Part shown: positions 35,626 through 47,422 of the stretch, one piece after another
Layout: each line of letters starts with the position of its first letter
Position numbering within the stretch: the first letter of the stretch is position 1
Source: Nephrocerus scutellatus
Taxonomy: Eukaryota > Arthropoda > Insecta > Diptera > Pipunculidae
Assembly: GCA_947095585.1 (NCBI GenBank)
Contig: OX352763.1
Location: 102,155,908 to 102,219,907, forward strand
Reading direction: 5' to 3'
DNA: 64,000 nt
Made by a program: the position numbers and the translations under genes
Notes under the pieces: generated by a model
What the model was told of the DNA's origin: nothing
Database searches by the model: none
Seen by the model: the letters and a program-made list of their open reading frames with translations, nothing else

Positions 35626-36499
35626 AAACTTATGAGTTAAATTTATTTCCGTGTATGTACACTCAAAAACAATTTGGTAAAAAAAAAATAAAATAAAGAC
35701 GTACTAGTGCCTCGTATAACAAAAAGCCGACAACTACCGACTACATATAGTTTTGGCGAACCTTATTTTTCATAACTTATTGTTTCTTTGTTGTAAATTT
35801 GAACGACAGTCTGTCGAGTATATGGTTTACATTGAGTGTTTACTCATCACACACGCGATATTTAAATTTAAATCCAACACGACCCGCTGAAGAATGGCGA
35901 CGGTCGCGTAAAACACCGGCCCGGCGTAATACCCGTAGGTCTTTTTTGTTTTTGGTTGGGAAAACACCGAAAACACGCTGTCCATCGCCTATGTGTCGTC
36001 GCTAGACGATGTCTTTCGACTAATTGTGTTGCCAGAGTGAAGAATTTCGTTTGGTGGCAGACACTCTCTTGCTTCTCATTTCATGGTGGACGTGCGTCGT
36101 CGTTGTATCGTCAGTCTTTTCTATGACATCGAAAATCAACCAAAAAATGCGCCTTCATGTGATTTTCCTACTCAATGTTAAATGTGTGTGCTCTTACGGG
36201 TATGTATATCGGTTCTTACGATATCCATTTAACATAAAATCTTCTTCTGTAAGCTTGGTGAGAGGTCAGAGACGGGAGAATAGTTTCACGTTGTTCGACT
36301 AGACGAGATGGGTCGAGCGGGTTTGTCTATTGAGAAATAAAAACTAAACGATGTGAAGAGCACATTAAAGCATTTTTCGGATGCCATTAAGTGGAGTGAG
36401 ATTTACCATTTTTCCCAATTCCAGATCAGTATCGATCTGTCAATAAAACATCAATAAAAAACAGTAATATGTGTATCAACTGTATTTCCCGTTTCTTAT
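35626..36499. other. Sequence between the inverted repeat arms; no gene recognised
   Basis: The ORF at 36024-36302 (92 codons) has no domain. The stretch 35800-36120 is GC-richer than its surroundings and contains no known repeat. Confidence 0.4.
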
Positions 36500-36870
36500 T
36501 TTACTTTCTTTTACATCGTAAAAGGAAGTACAGTAATCATAAAAATTTTCGAACTCGGGATTTTTGCAAAAAAAGCGAAAAAAAAATTTTCTGCCTGTCT
36601 GTATGTCTGTCTCGTTCCAGTCTACAGCCCAGACGGTTGAACTTATGATGATGAAAATTTATATTTAAGCTTTTTACATAAATTGTGAGGGGTCAGATGA
36701 TTTTGAGGGAAATCTGACAACCGCAAGTGACAGTTTACTTAGACAGTTTTTCGGGTTTTTGAAAATAACTCAAAAAAATATAGCACTGAGGAGAAATCTT
36801 TTAAGTGCAAAAGAAATTTAAACAAAAAACAAAATAAAAAAAAATTAAAAAAAAAAAAAAAGATTTACAA
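36500..36870 (-). repeat. Dispersed repeat, right arm of the inverted pair
   Basis: Starts TTTTACTTTCTTTTACATCG and ends AAGTGCAAAAGAAATTTAAA plus an A-rich tract, the reverse complement of 35300-35625 with scattered mismatches. Confidence 0.75.
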
Positions 36871-36875
36871 AAAAC

Positions 36876-37440
36876 AGCATGGAACCAGAAATACGCGCAC
36901 GGTTGCTCAAAGCCTACTTTAGTCTATAAAGATTCTTCAAATCCAGGAATTTGACCATGACATCCAAGCTGCTGGTGTATAAGACAATGGTCCTAACATA
37001 TGGATCCGAGAGTTGAGTGCTTAGCAAAAAGCTTTCTAACCTCTTTGCTGCGTTTGAGAGAAAAGTCTTACGGTGAATTGTTGGCCCCGTATGTGAGGAA
37101 GGAAGATTCCGGAGACTCTATAATGATGAGATCTACGAGCTTTACCGCGATGTCGACATCGTGAAGAGAATTAAGCTCAGTAGGCTCCGGTGGGCAGGGC
37201 ACTTAGCTCGCATGAGCGAAGAGGATGCTGCTCGGAAAGTCATTTGCGGTAGGATTTATGGAACACGACAGCGAGGCCGGTCAAGCCTACGCTGAAAGGA
37301 TGGCCTAGACCAGGATGCCTAGAGATTAGAGATGCCAAACTAGATGACATCGGCTCGAAATGGGGGCCAGTGGAGAGACTTTTTGCGGGAGGCCAGTACC
37401 GGACACCGGTTGTATAGCCAAATATGCTGATGATGATGAT
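36876..37440 (+). mobile_element. RTE non-LTR retrotransposon 3' end
   Basis: The best-preserved 3' terminus of the family in plus orientation: ACAGCATGGAACCAGAAATA, a TCTTCAAATCCAGGAATTTGACC-like block, GCGATGTCGACATCGTGAAG, GGCACTTAGCTCGCATGAGC, then GGTTGTATAGCCAAATATG and a TGATGATGATGAT tail. Translations carry several stops. 5'-truncated, as usual for target-primed insertions. Confidence 0.8.
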
Positions 37441-38244
37441 ATTTCTTTTCAGCTGCTTCAGCGCGGGAAGTGCTTTTCCAAGTTTGCTTTTGGCACTCAC
37501 GTTTTCTACCACTTTGAGTAAGCGGATTCTACTTAAGTGCCCTTTTAGAAAAATCGTCGTCTTGTTTTCGTAAGGTGTGACTAATCCACTCCTATTTCCT
37601 CCTCTTTATAAATTTGTCAACTGAAAAGTGGCACGTTTGGCGCATAAAATTGTCAATGAAGATTCCGATAGGAAACAAGATTTTCAGGACTTGCGCAGAC
37701 ATCAGTTGACAAAGACTTATAGTTTGGATGGTAACAACTTAACTTAGACATCTTTAGCGATCCGGATTTCACATCCCTTTCCATTAGCCCATAAGTCGCT
37801 ATTATACTACCAAAGTATAAAAAACGGTTGACGTTTTCTTTGGATTTCTCATTAGCACTATGGAAAAGAGCTTTCTTTATTTGCGTTAATTCTGAGAATC
37901 GATGTGCCCGTCAGACACACAGCACAGCCAAAAGACAATAAATAAATTTTTCAGGTTCACTATTAGGACAGTTACTGTCAATTCTAGAAAATAGGAGTCA
38001 ATTCTGTTTTCCCAAACATTTCACACATTTGTTTGGGAGCTACGCTTGTACTGCTGAACGCTTTGCTAAGCAGTTCTTCTTTACGTAGCCTTTGACATGA
38101 CTTTGCATTAAAGGTTAATTAATAACTTAAATATACTGCTTCAATTTCAATGTGTACATCTAATAGAATCTTACTTTTATATGTAATTAAGTAATATGAT
38201 AACGTGCAAAAAATTTGATAGCGATATTTTCTATAAAAGCTCTC
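37441..38244. other. No gene recognised
   Basis: AT-rich DNA between an RTE tail and a minisatellite; no motif-bearing ORF. Confidence 0.45.
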
Positions 38245-39250
38245 CACAAAATCCATGTCAAAACCCCTCGAGAAATCGATCAGGACCACCTCAAGATCCC
38301 CTAAAAACCACACTAAGACCCCACTCAAGACAATCTCAAAACCCCTCAAGGCCTTTTAAAAAACCCCTGAAGACTCCTTCAGGACCTCAATCAAGAACCT
38401 CTCTAAACTCGCTCAAAACCCCACTCAAAGCCCTCGAAGACTATCTCAAGACTATCTTAAGATCCCCTCGAGGCCACCGTACGAACCTCTAAAGACGCTT
38501 TTAGGACCACTACAAGATCCCACTCAAGACCTCCTTATAACGCTCTCATGGCCCTTCTCAAAACCACCTTAAGACCCCTTAAGGCTCTTATGATTTCTTC
38601 AAGACTCCACTCAAGACCCCGCCAAACCCTTTCAAAACCCCTCTCATCAAATCATTCAATCATTCGTCAAGCCACCCTCAAGAACCTCTCAATACCCCCT
38701 CAAGACTCCAGTCAAGACCGCCTAGAAAACCTCCTCATAAGCCCCACAAACCCCCATTAAAACCCCACTCAAGACAGCCTTAAAACTCCCTCAAAACCCT
38801 CTGAAAACCTCCTCAAGACACCTTTAGTATTATCTTAAGAGCCCCTCAAGACTACCTCAAAACCCCACCAAGAGTACACTTAATGCCCTTTTAAAATCCT
38901 TCGATATCGCTTAAACAAGGCAAGACAACCTTTCAAATCCCACCCACGACCGCCTCAAAACTTACTCAAGACCCCACTCAAGACCGTCTAAAACCGCCTT
39001 ATAAACCCAGAAAACCCCCATCAAGACCCCATCAAGACCCCACTGAAGACTGCCTCAAAACTCCCTCAAGACCCTCTTAAAACCTCGTAATAACCCCTCA
39101 AAACCCCACCAAGACTACATTTAAGGTCATTTCTAAATCCTTCAAGATCCATTAAACCCCCTCAAGACCACTTTACAGACCCCATGCACGACAGCCTTAA
39201 AACTATCTCTACAAACCCAATCAGAACCACATCAAGACCTTAGAAAGTGT
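38245..39250 (+). repeat. CTCAAGACCCC-type minisatellite, ~1 kb
   Basis: Very many degenerate copies of an 11-16-nt unit (CTCAAGACCCCACTCAAGAC and variants). Composition is strongly strand-asymmetric, with almost no G apart from the AAGA/GAC motif. The ORFs in it (38196-38492, 38548-38760) are repeat translations, not genes. Confidence 0.85.
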
Positions 39251-39620
39251 TGTAACGGGTGATACTCATGTTTGCAAAGTTTGAATAAAATCGAAATAAT
39301 TTTATGGGAACATCTCGGCCCTGTGGCCCTGGGTCACTTCTACATTTTTGTAGAAAGTGTTTTCATCGGAGATACACATCTGTGCAAAGCTTGAAAAAAA
39401 TCGGATCCATTTTGAAAAATTCTATATGGGAACCCCTGGGCACTGGGGCCCGATCACTTCCTAATTTTTATAGAAAGTGTTGTCATCACGTTAATACACA
39501 CGAATGCAAAGTTTGAAAGAAGTGGAATGGGGATTAAAAATGAATAACAAAATTTGGCCAGTCCAGCCAGCCAGCCAAAAGCAAACACACACACACAAAC
39601 ACGCCCACGCTAAGTTAATG
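39251..39620 (-). repeat. CTCTATATTAA-terminated family copy with ~120-bp units
   Basis: Three units (TTTGTAGAAAGTGTTTTCAT, a CGGAGATACACATCTGTGCA block, and so on) lead to the family terminus in reverse, CGCTAAGTTAATGTAGAGAA TTTAAAAA. It is contiguous with the minisatellite, so 38245-39620 may be one element. Confidence 0.7.
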
Positions 39621-40650
39621 TAGAGAATTTAAAAAAGAACTATGTAGAACAATAACGATAATATCCTCAAGTTGTAAATTGTTATTAACATTATGAGAGA
39701 CTAACAGTTGCTAACAGTGGCTGTGTGTGTCAGGTTTATAAGTACAGATTATATTTTTTTTATAGAAAGCAAAGAAAACACACACATGCAACACACAGAA
39801 GACACAAGTGTGTCAATGTCAACGTTTTCATAGAATATTGTGGAAGCATTATCGATTTGTTCTTAAAGTGCTGAGCACAATGACGGCGAAAGTGACAACG
39901 AACGATGCGACTCATTATGAGCCAAAGAATTAATGAATGAACGAATACAAAAAAATCACTCATACGCCCCCGTTTTCTACGCCATACATGAGTACAATAT
40001 TGTAATTACGATTTCTGCAGTTTCCATTTCAAGTGTGTCTTTGTTACATACATATGTACCCACATCAACCACATATTTCTATCGCGTACTTATATAACGA
40101 ACTGAAATCGCGGCCATGTTTACCAGACGTGAAGGACCCTTTTTCGCTTTCCTTTTGTGTAGAATACTCTTCGGTAAACCACTTCAGAGGTTGCTAAATT
40201 ATGATTTACATCCTTAATATGTCTCCTCGTTCTTCAAGTGGATGCTACTTAACCTTGCATGATTTTCATAAATAAACTGGGAAACGTTTCCAAAGGAACC
40301 CAAAAATCCAGAGTACCCATTCCCATTTACATTTCTCCTCTAATTGTTTTCATTCTTTCTATCTGTCACTTAAATATATACATCTACCTATCTCACCATT
40401 CTGTTTTATCTAAATGCTCGTATCTATTTTCCTTAAAAAAATCTTTTATTTTCATTGAAAATTCGCGACAGTCGACAACGAGAAACAAAACCCAGAATGA
40501 TTGCATTTCTCATGACCTTTCATAAAGAAATCTTACATAAGCAGTTACTTACATAAATTAAGAGATTAGCATCTCCCAGATAGTCTCACATACACAGATA
40601 CTCGTATATAATATAGAACATATATTCATTTATGCAACACGAACACTTAC
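39621..40650. other. Intron sequence downstream of the 60-nt exon; no other exon seen
   Basis: Free of recognisable transposons. Short ORFs have no motif. Confidence 0.45.
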
Positions 40651-40710
40651 CTTGAAATTTCGAATCTGGCATCATCAGCAGTTAATCTGTTCGTTTGCTG
40701 AAGTGATGAC
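40651..40710 (-). CDS. 60-nt internal coding exon of the unidentified host gene
   Basis: The minus strand shows a pyrimidine-rich acceptor (CTTCCATTTTGTTTTAG|GTCATC) and a consensus donor (TTTCAAG|GTAAGTG). Of the three frames only the one entered in phase 2 is open. It reads SSLQQTNRLTADDARFEIS and leaves in phase 2. That is the phase supplied by both first exons, at 53402-53820 and 25896-26839. Length divisible by 3 means it can be included or skipped without a frame change. It lies between the two first exons, so only transcripts from the distal promoter could carry it. It is polar with no domain by itself. Confidence 0.75.
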
Positions 40711-41388
40711 CTAAAACAAAATGGAAGTAATCAATATTTTTTTACTCAAATGATCGAGAGATTTGTAAATATCATTAAGTTTATTTGCCCCACTATGCCA
40801 GAGATTATCAGAGGTTTGTTGACTGATTTATGTCACCCGGAAGAGAACGAAATCGCGAACATCGATCTTTGATAACTTGTGGGTCACTTATTTTCACAAT
40901 GGGTACAAAAGTGTGATATGAAGAAAATGAAGATGGGCTGGAATGTTACGGGTTTTAAAATTAATAATTTATTTAAATAAAGTAAATGCACATTCTAAGC
41001 TAACTAGGTACTTCCTGATGGAGCCATCACCACCACCATTACCAAAAACTAATAATGAGGTGCCAACATTTGTTTTTAAGTTAACACGCCTACCTTTGAC
41101 TACCAAGTGACCAGACACAGCCATGGTCAGGCCCTTAAGCGAATGCAAGAAAATCAGCACATTCACTGAACATACATGCGACGACCATAATAGCAGTTTC
41201 GTTTTGTTTCGTTGCACTTTGCAAACGATGAAGAATTACGTACGTTATATTGACAGTTACAGTGTTTTAGTTCAAAATGGATTGACATATTTTGACAGGC
41301 ACGTACGAGTAAAATTACATCATGTTAAAATATTCTGGGAATTAATGCGAACATATTAATGGATTATGACACTAGCTTTTCATGACCA
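40711..41388. other. Intron sequence upstream of the 60-nt exon
   Basis: A short Met-started frame on the minus strand near 41122 with a GTAGGC donor would end in phase 1, so it does not fit this gene. A CCATCACCACCACC tract lies near 41030. Confidence 0.4.
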
Positions 41389-42320
41389 TCATATTTAGTT
41401 CTACAACCGGGATCCGGTCAGGCAAAAAATCACTCCACACGTCCTGATTTAGATCCGAAGTCATCCGAAGTTTGGCATCTCTATACTCTGAGCGCGGTGG
41501 TCTGAACCAGTTTGTGTTTACAAAAGTGTATTGTCATCATCATATTTGGCTCTACAACCGTGGTCCGGTCCTGGCCTCCCGCAAAAAGTCTCTCCACTGG
41601 TCCCGATTTCGAGACGATATCATCCAGTTGGGCATCGCTAAACTCTGGGCGTCATGGTATACGTCATCCTTCCAGCGTAGGCTTCCCGGCCTCGTTGTCG
41701 TGTTCCATAAGCAGGATCCTCTTCGCTCATGCGAGCTAGGTGTCCTGCCCACCGGAGCCTACTGGAGCTTAATTTTCTTCACGATGTCGACATCGCGGTA
41801 ACGCTCGTAGATCTCATCATAATAGACTCTCTGGAATCGTCCTTCCTCACATACGGTGCCAACAACTCTCCATAAGACTTTTCTCTCGAACGCGGCTAAG
41901 AAGTCAGATGCCTTTTTGCTAACTAGCCAAGTCTCGGATACATATGTAAGTAGTGGTATGATAATTGTCTTATATATCAGCGGCTTTGATATTATGATTA
42001 AGTTCCTGGATTTGAAGAGTCTTGACTTTTGTTGGCTTTAAGCAACCGTGCGCGTATTTCTTCTTCCATGCTCTTATCGGCTGCTACAGTTGACCCGAGA
42101 TAGTTAAAGGATTGCACTACTTCAAATTCGCGCTCCATTATTTGAATTGACGGACCAGTGTGGGGTCTACTCGCAGACGTGGCCACCATGTACTTTGGAT
42201 TGCTGTTATGCAGCTCGAGCTCTATACAGTCTGCGTACGTTCCATGAGAAAATTGTTAAATCGTTTAGCCGTTTTCGTTGCCGTGGTCGTCGTCGTTCAT
42301 CAGTGTATCCGAGGGTGAAA
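41389..42320 (-). pseudogene. RTE retrotransposon copies, minus strand, internally deleted
   Basis: A short 3' scrap at 41389-41490 precedes a second 3' end at 41537. The latter can be followed to 42189, where the minus strand encodes IQIMEREFEVVQSFNYLGST and VAADKSMEEEIRARLLKANK, the conserved C-terminal part of RTE ORF2. At about 42200 the sequence jumps to the nuclease region (GCTGTTATGCAGCTCGAGCT, CTATACAGT, a CGTACGTTCCATGAG block), so the RT core is deleted. Confidence 0.75.
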
Positions 42321-42329
42321 ATGAAAAAT

Positions 42330-43240
42330 GGATCTCTGGCTGTACACAGGTCTTGTACGGCCAATTCTTACCTATGGATCGCTAGTCTGGTGGCCAGCGA
42401 TCAAGAAGAAGTATAACACCACCAAACTTGGCAGACTACAGCTTTTCGGTCCAAGCAGAGCCAAGACACCGCATTTTATTTGAAACATTTTTTGCCGACC
42501 TTAAAGAGCTCTTAGATTACAGGATCATCGAGATGATCTCGTATCTGAACGCTACAGGCTGGATTGAAACCACTTAAATATCCATGGTCCCTCGAAATTT
42601 GTGGCATCAAAATGGCACACACAAGCGCTAATTGAGGGCCTTGCAAGTACAGCGGGGTCCACCACTCTACTTACCTACCTACCATTCCCTCTGGCATCGA
42701 GACTTTGCTGTTTGGTCCAAATTCTTATCCTTCCAAAACTCAATAGGCAAAGTCTCAGCCTTACCCTCAGCGCCAAATATCTCGGAGTAATCTTGGATAG
42801 GAAGCTTAGCTGGAAGGCTAACATAGAGAACTAAAAAAGCGTGCGTGGCCCTCTATGCCAGGAGTAAAATCATACAAAGGAAATGAGGTCTTCAACCAAA
42901 GATGGCTTTCTAGCTCAACATAGCTGTTGTACGGCCAATTCTCACCTATGGATCGCTAGTCTGGTGGTCAGCGATGAAGAAGAAGTAAACGCCGCCAAAC
43001 TCAGCAGATTACAGTTGTGTTAGCTGAGCCAAGACGCAGCATTTTAATGAAACAATTTTTTGCCGATCTGACACAGCTCCCAGATTATAGGATCATCGAG
43101 TTGACCTCATATCTAAACGCCACAGGCTGGATTTAAGCACTTAAATATCCATGGTAAGTCCCCCAAAATAGCGCACACAAGCACTAATTGAGGACCTCGC
43201 AAGTACATTCGTAGAGTGGGACGAACCCTGCTTGCCTAGC
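42330..43240 (+). pseudogene. LOA-type RT C-terminal fragments, duplicated
   Basis: 42330-42430 encodes LVRPILTYGSLVWWPAIKKK. 42540-42580 reads MISYLNATGWIETT, the C-terminal end. 42722-42834 encodes LSAKYLGVILDRKLSWKANI, continuing to a second VVRPILTYGSLVWWSAMKKK near 42925 and a second LTSYLNATGWI near 43110. This is a tandem partial duplication of the same ORF2 end. Frames are broken. Confidence 0.7.
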
Positions 43241-43749
43241 TTTCGCCATTAAGCATGCTCTTGAACTACTCCCATTTAGCGGTCCTCTCTCTGAGAGCAA
43301 ACCGTAAACCACTACGTAGGTCAGAACCAGAACGAAACTGGGTCCTCAACCAAAAGTTGGCCCAGACTCAGCTAACCTCCAAAGAGATCAACCTTATCTG
43401 TGGGCAGAACCAACTCGCGTAGTACCAACGCGACCTTGGTGAGATCTGGCATCAATGGACTCAGTTCGTTCAGTATGAGTGCCTGAGCTACAGCCTTGGC
43501 AGCACATCGTCCGTAACTTCGAACCCTATCATTTGTCACTAGGATACCGTGCTATCCTAGGCCGTGTGGAAAATGAACTATTCCCTCTGTCCCAATCACA
43601 GACCTGAATTGTAGAAATGAACCACTAAATACGAAGACTCGCCCATAAGGTTATTCTAAGTACCAGTAGCCCACTTCAGGTCGCAAAGTACGAAGACATT
43701 GCACATAAAGAGGATACTTTAAGTATCCGCGGCCTTTTTTTAATATCCC
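43241..43749. other. Unassigned, probably transposon 3' UTR
   Basis: No readable protein. A hairpin CTAGGATACCGTGCTATCCTAG lies near 43542. The following text partly repeats itself (ACTACGAAGAC / AGTACGAAGAC blocks near 43630 and 43690). Confidence 0.4.
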
Positions 43750-43814
43750 GTGGTAAAGACCAAGAATAGGTTAGGACGCAATTGGAACCCCCACCAATCC
43801 ACCACTTTACCTAC

Positions 43815-44012
43815 CTACCTACTATTTATTCCCATTGGCATCGAGACTTTGCTGTTGAGTCCAAAGACACCAGCTCCAACGCCAGATTCCATCTTCGATT
43901 CATTTGTGAACCAGACCAGACCTTTAGCGTCCAGTGCCGGAACACCATTAGACCATTTGGGGCGAGATTTGTCCTTTTCTTTTCTTTTGATTTTTTGGAG
44001 AAATAGGCACAA
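43815..44012 (-). pseudogene. LOA-type RNase H fragment
   Basis: The minus strand encodes KGLVWFTNESKMESGVGAGV followed by FGLNSKVSMPMG, the start of the RNase H domain. The catalytic Asp of the DGSK motif is Asn-Glu here. It is inverted relative to the adjacent RT fragments at 42330-43240. Confidence 0.65.
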
Positions 44013-46530
44013 GAGCTATGGAGGCGGTGTGATTAATCAGGCAAAAGGGAGATTTATTCCTTTTGATTTTTGGAAGATTTAGAAAGATGAAGAAATAACA
44101 TTCATAGGAAATCATATTCGGTTTGGTTTTTTGAAGATGAGATTCGAAAATATTTTCGAATTCGAATTTTGCAGATTTCTCAATTCTATTCAGCATTTAA
44201 AGTTTTTCTGAATTTAGACATAATGCAGAATTACCAGGCCCAGTACTCACGAAATAATTGTAATATTTTATTATTCCTTATAATTTATTTATAGGTGTAA
44301 GAGGCATTGATTTTAAGAAAAAATAATTGCAAACCAATGGAAATGTCACTTTAATTTTGCTATAAAATGTGACCGAATTTTCCACACCCAACATTTAAAG
44401 GCTCTTCTCGCTCTTATTGTTGCATAATGTTCATGTGTATTCATGTACAATGTAAACTTCTCCTTCTTCTTTGCACATAAGAGTGTGACAAGTGGAAATA
44501 TTTAAAAGAATGCAGGAATAGAACTGAGAATACCACCTACCTACATCCACTTCATGGCCAAGAAGTACGCACTGTCTCCTTAGGTGAACTTGAATTTCAC
44601 ATTACACACACACACTCTTGTGCTCTTATGACGTGTGTCGACAGTGCAACAAGGACTTTTGTTAATTCAGCAAACCGCCCTTATTTTTTTGACACAACTG
44701 TTTGACAGACAGTAAGGAAAAACTTGAGGGAGGTATTTGCACGAACAATGGGAGATTTTTCAACAGAAATCAGGAAACGTGAGGTATACTCAATCGCAAT
44801 AAGTAAAGAAAAGAAATTTATCCAACTGGCCATTTGATTTAAAGTTTTATTTGAAAAACTGAAAACGTCAGATTGTTGCCGGGTGCTCTTTCCTCTGTCT
44901 CTTCGTCGTTCCGAAAATGATTGATTTCTATAGAAACCGATTTTGTTTATTTCCATTTTACTTTATTCGATTATTATTAGTCTATTTACTAGACAAAAGG
45001 TTGTAGAGAGGTTGTTATTACTCAATACTTGTAACTTATTAATGGGAGTGGGTTTCTGAGACCGATTCAGGTCATACACAATACGCCCATCTCTGAATTT
45101 CCGTATCTGGAAATTTTAATCATTATCTGTCTGTGCCTGCAGTATTTTTAAACTCGTTGTATTTTTCTATTTGATATCAAAAAGTTTAAGTGTTCGTATA
45201 AACATTTTTGAAAGTTCTTCGTGCAATGCATTAACAACAAAGACACTTTCAACTTTTGTTTTAATGTGGATGTTGTTGTCGTTCTGACAATAAGTAAATG
45301 GTACAAAATACAAATTACCTAAATTTTTCAGAGTTCTAGAGTTAAATAAGTTCACTTTTATCCGTCTGCCGATGAAAATCCAAATAAGAGAATATCGAAA
45401 CAACAACAATAACTAATATGACGGAACACAACCGCAGAATTTTCCTGTCAAACTTTTGGTTCACTTTAAATTTTCACGTCAAAGATAACCAAACCGGAAG
45501 ACACGATAATAATATTTATAACACAAAAAAAAAAAAGGCGAAATATAAAAAAATTTTCTTTGTACACAGAAAAAAATTATTGTTGTTTTACTTATACTCC
45601 GGCACACGGGTGCGCTCTACACTACTTCCCGGGAACTACACACAGAAATGCGGTATATCGCAGACAAATTCTGCAGGCAGCCAGGCAGGCAACAACAGGC
45701 AATGAGAGTAATATTTTCGAGTCACTGGCAATATTTTGATTGTGAAGAGATTCCACGAGCAGGTTCGTTGGTGTTGTTGTTGTTGTCTATGATCTGCAGT
45801 GAGCAGTATTATGCACCCGATGCGGCGTATAACTATCTACTGTAGCGATAGCAAAAGCAACCCAAAAAAAAACTCTATTCCAGAACAATTCAGCAGGGAA
45901 CATGCATGCATATGTGTATATGTGTGGCTTGCAACAACACCAAAAAAGCTAAAGATGAGGTACATACTGTAAATTTGCATAAATGTTCATCCCCATTGGC
46001 TCGAGCACAAAATGCAGAGAATTGAAGAAGAGGCGAAAAAAAAACACAATTTGAAAAAAAATATCATACGATTTTGAGGGAAGTAGTAGCTAGAACATGA
46101 ATTTCATAATGAATAGATACATATTTGGTACACACTCGTAGGTCGTAGTCTCTCATATTTTTCGACCTAGTTGTGCTTGAAATATGCATCGCATTTGTAA
46201 ATGGGGTTGCCTGAGTTTTTTGGAGAGCGGGCATGCGCCAAACACAACGAAAGGGATGATGTTTTATTCAAAATGGAGCTTTTGCTTAGACTTGTATGAA
46301 CGTGGGTGTTGCTATTACTGTACTGCTGCTGATAGCTGCTGATAAAAGATGTTGCACTCTGCACCGTGGGGCACAATTCGAATAAATACAATAATTTACC
46401 TACAAATACAGGGTAATTTTTATGTAAAAACACTTTTTAATAATGGACATTTGGAAAGTCGGTCTAATAGCTGCTGGTAAAGGATATTGAAGCTCAATAT
46501 CAAAATCGAGTTCTTCGATTGCTTTTGATT
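44013..46530. other. Long stretch without recognised gene
   Basis: Mostly unique AT-rich DNA. 45420-45850 is richer in CAA/GTT repeats (TTGGTGTTGTTGTTGTTGTC near 45770) and GC, like fly gene-flanking DNA, but no splice-compatible exon was found. The minus ORFs at 44681-44956 and 45167-45409 lack domains. Confidence 0.45.
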
Positions 46531-46531
46531 T

Positions 46532-47169
46532 TTAAATTTTTATATTTACTTCACGTGCCCGTGGATCTGTTTTTTTGTCTGTCTGTCATGGAATTTTGTG
46601 ATCAATTCATAACCCACTTCCCGAAGCTCGATTTTATTGAAACTTAGCACACATATATGTAATTTCCGATGCCAAAACTTTCTATTAAAATTTGGAGCCA
46701 CTCTAGCCTCAGGGCCGAGAGCTGCCCATAAAAATTTTTTATAAAATTTAACCGATTATCTTAAAATTTTATACGCATGTGTATCTCCGATGGGAAATAC
46801 TTTTTGTAAAATTTTTGGACTGATTGGGGCCCGGAGTCGAGAGCTCCCATACAATTTTTTAAAAAAATTTACCCGATAAACTGTAAATTTTATACACATG
46901 TGTATCTCCGATTGGCAACACTTCTTGTAAAAAATTTGGAGCGATTTTGGGCGGGTCGAGGGCTCCCAAACAACTTCTTAAAAAAATTTAACCCGATTTT
47001 TTGTAAATTGTATGCACATGTATTGTCTGACGAACAACATTTTTTGTAAAAATTTGAAAGTGTCGGGCCCCGAAGGGCTCCCATTATTTATTATGCACAC
47101 GTGTTTAATGCGATGTACCACACTTTTTGTAAAAATTGGAAGTGGCCCCAGAACCGAGGAGTTCCCATA
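46532..47169 (+). repeat. CTCTATATTAA-type element with ~120-bp tandem units
   Basis: After a worn terminus (TTATATTTACTTCACGTGCC) come about five units of ~120 bp; the GTATCTCCGAT motif recurs at 46781 and 46902, and a diverged one at 47020. Each unit contains an ACACATGTGTATCTCCGATG-like block, AACACTTTTTGTAAAAATTT, a GGGGCCC-like block and a GAGCTCCCATACAATTTTTT-like block. It is cut off at 47169 by the Helitron. Confidence 0.75.
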
Positions 47170-47422
47170 TCTATATAATCAAATAGAGAATTTATTTGTA
47201 TATTTGTGCATAACTAGCTCTGGAACGCCTTGACCAATTTCAACCAAACATGGTATACATATTAGTTACTATCTGGAATCAAATATAGGTGGTGGAGGGT
47301 AGCACCTCTTTTGGCCCTTTTTTTGTGGGACCCACCGTTTTCGGTATCGCCGAGACGAATAGTGCTGGTAGTGCACTCCTATGGGTGAGTTATGTATCCC
47401 CGCAGATGGATGGGCGATCGAT

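Noticed and set aside
38196..38760. Pro/Leu/Thr-rich plus-strand ORFs of 98 and 70 codons
   Set aside because: They are translations of the CTCAAGACC minisatellite and keep open only because the unit rarely makes stops.
40969..41217. 82-codon minus ORF with an internal Met and a GTAGGC donor near the 60-nt exon
   Set aside because: Splicing there would leave phase 1, which does not match the phase-2 exon. No acceptor and no domain seen.
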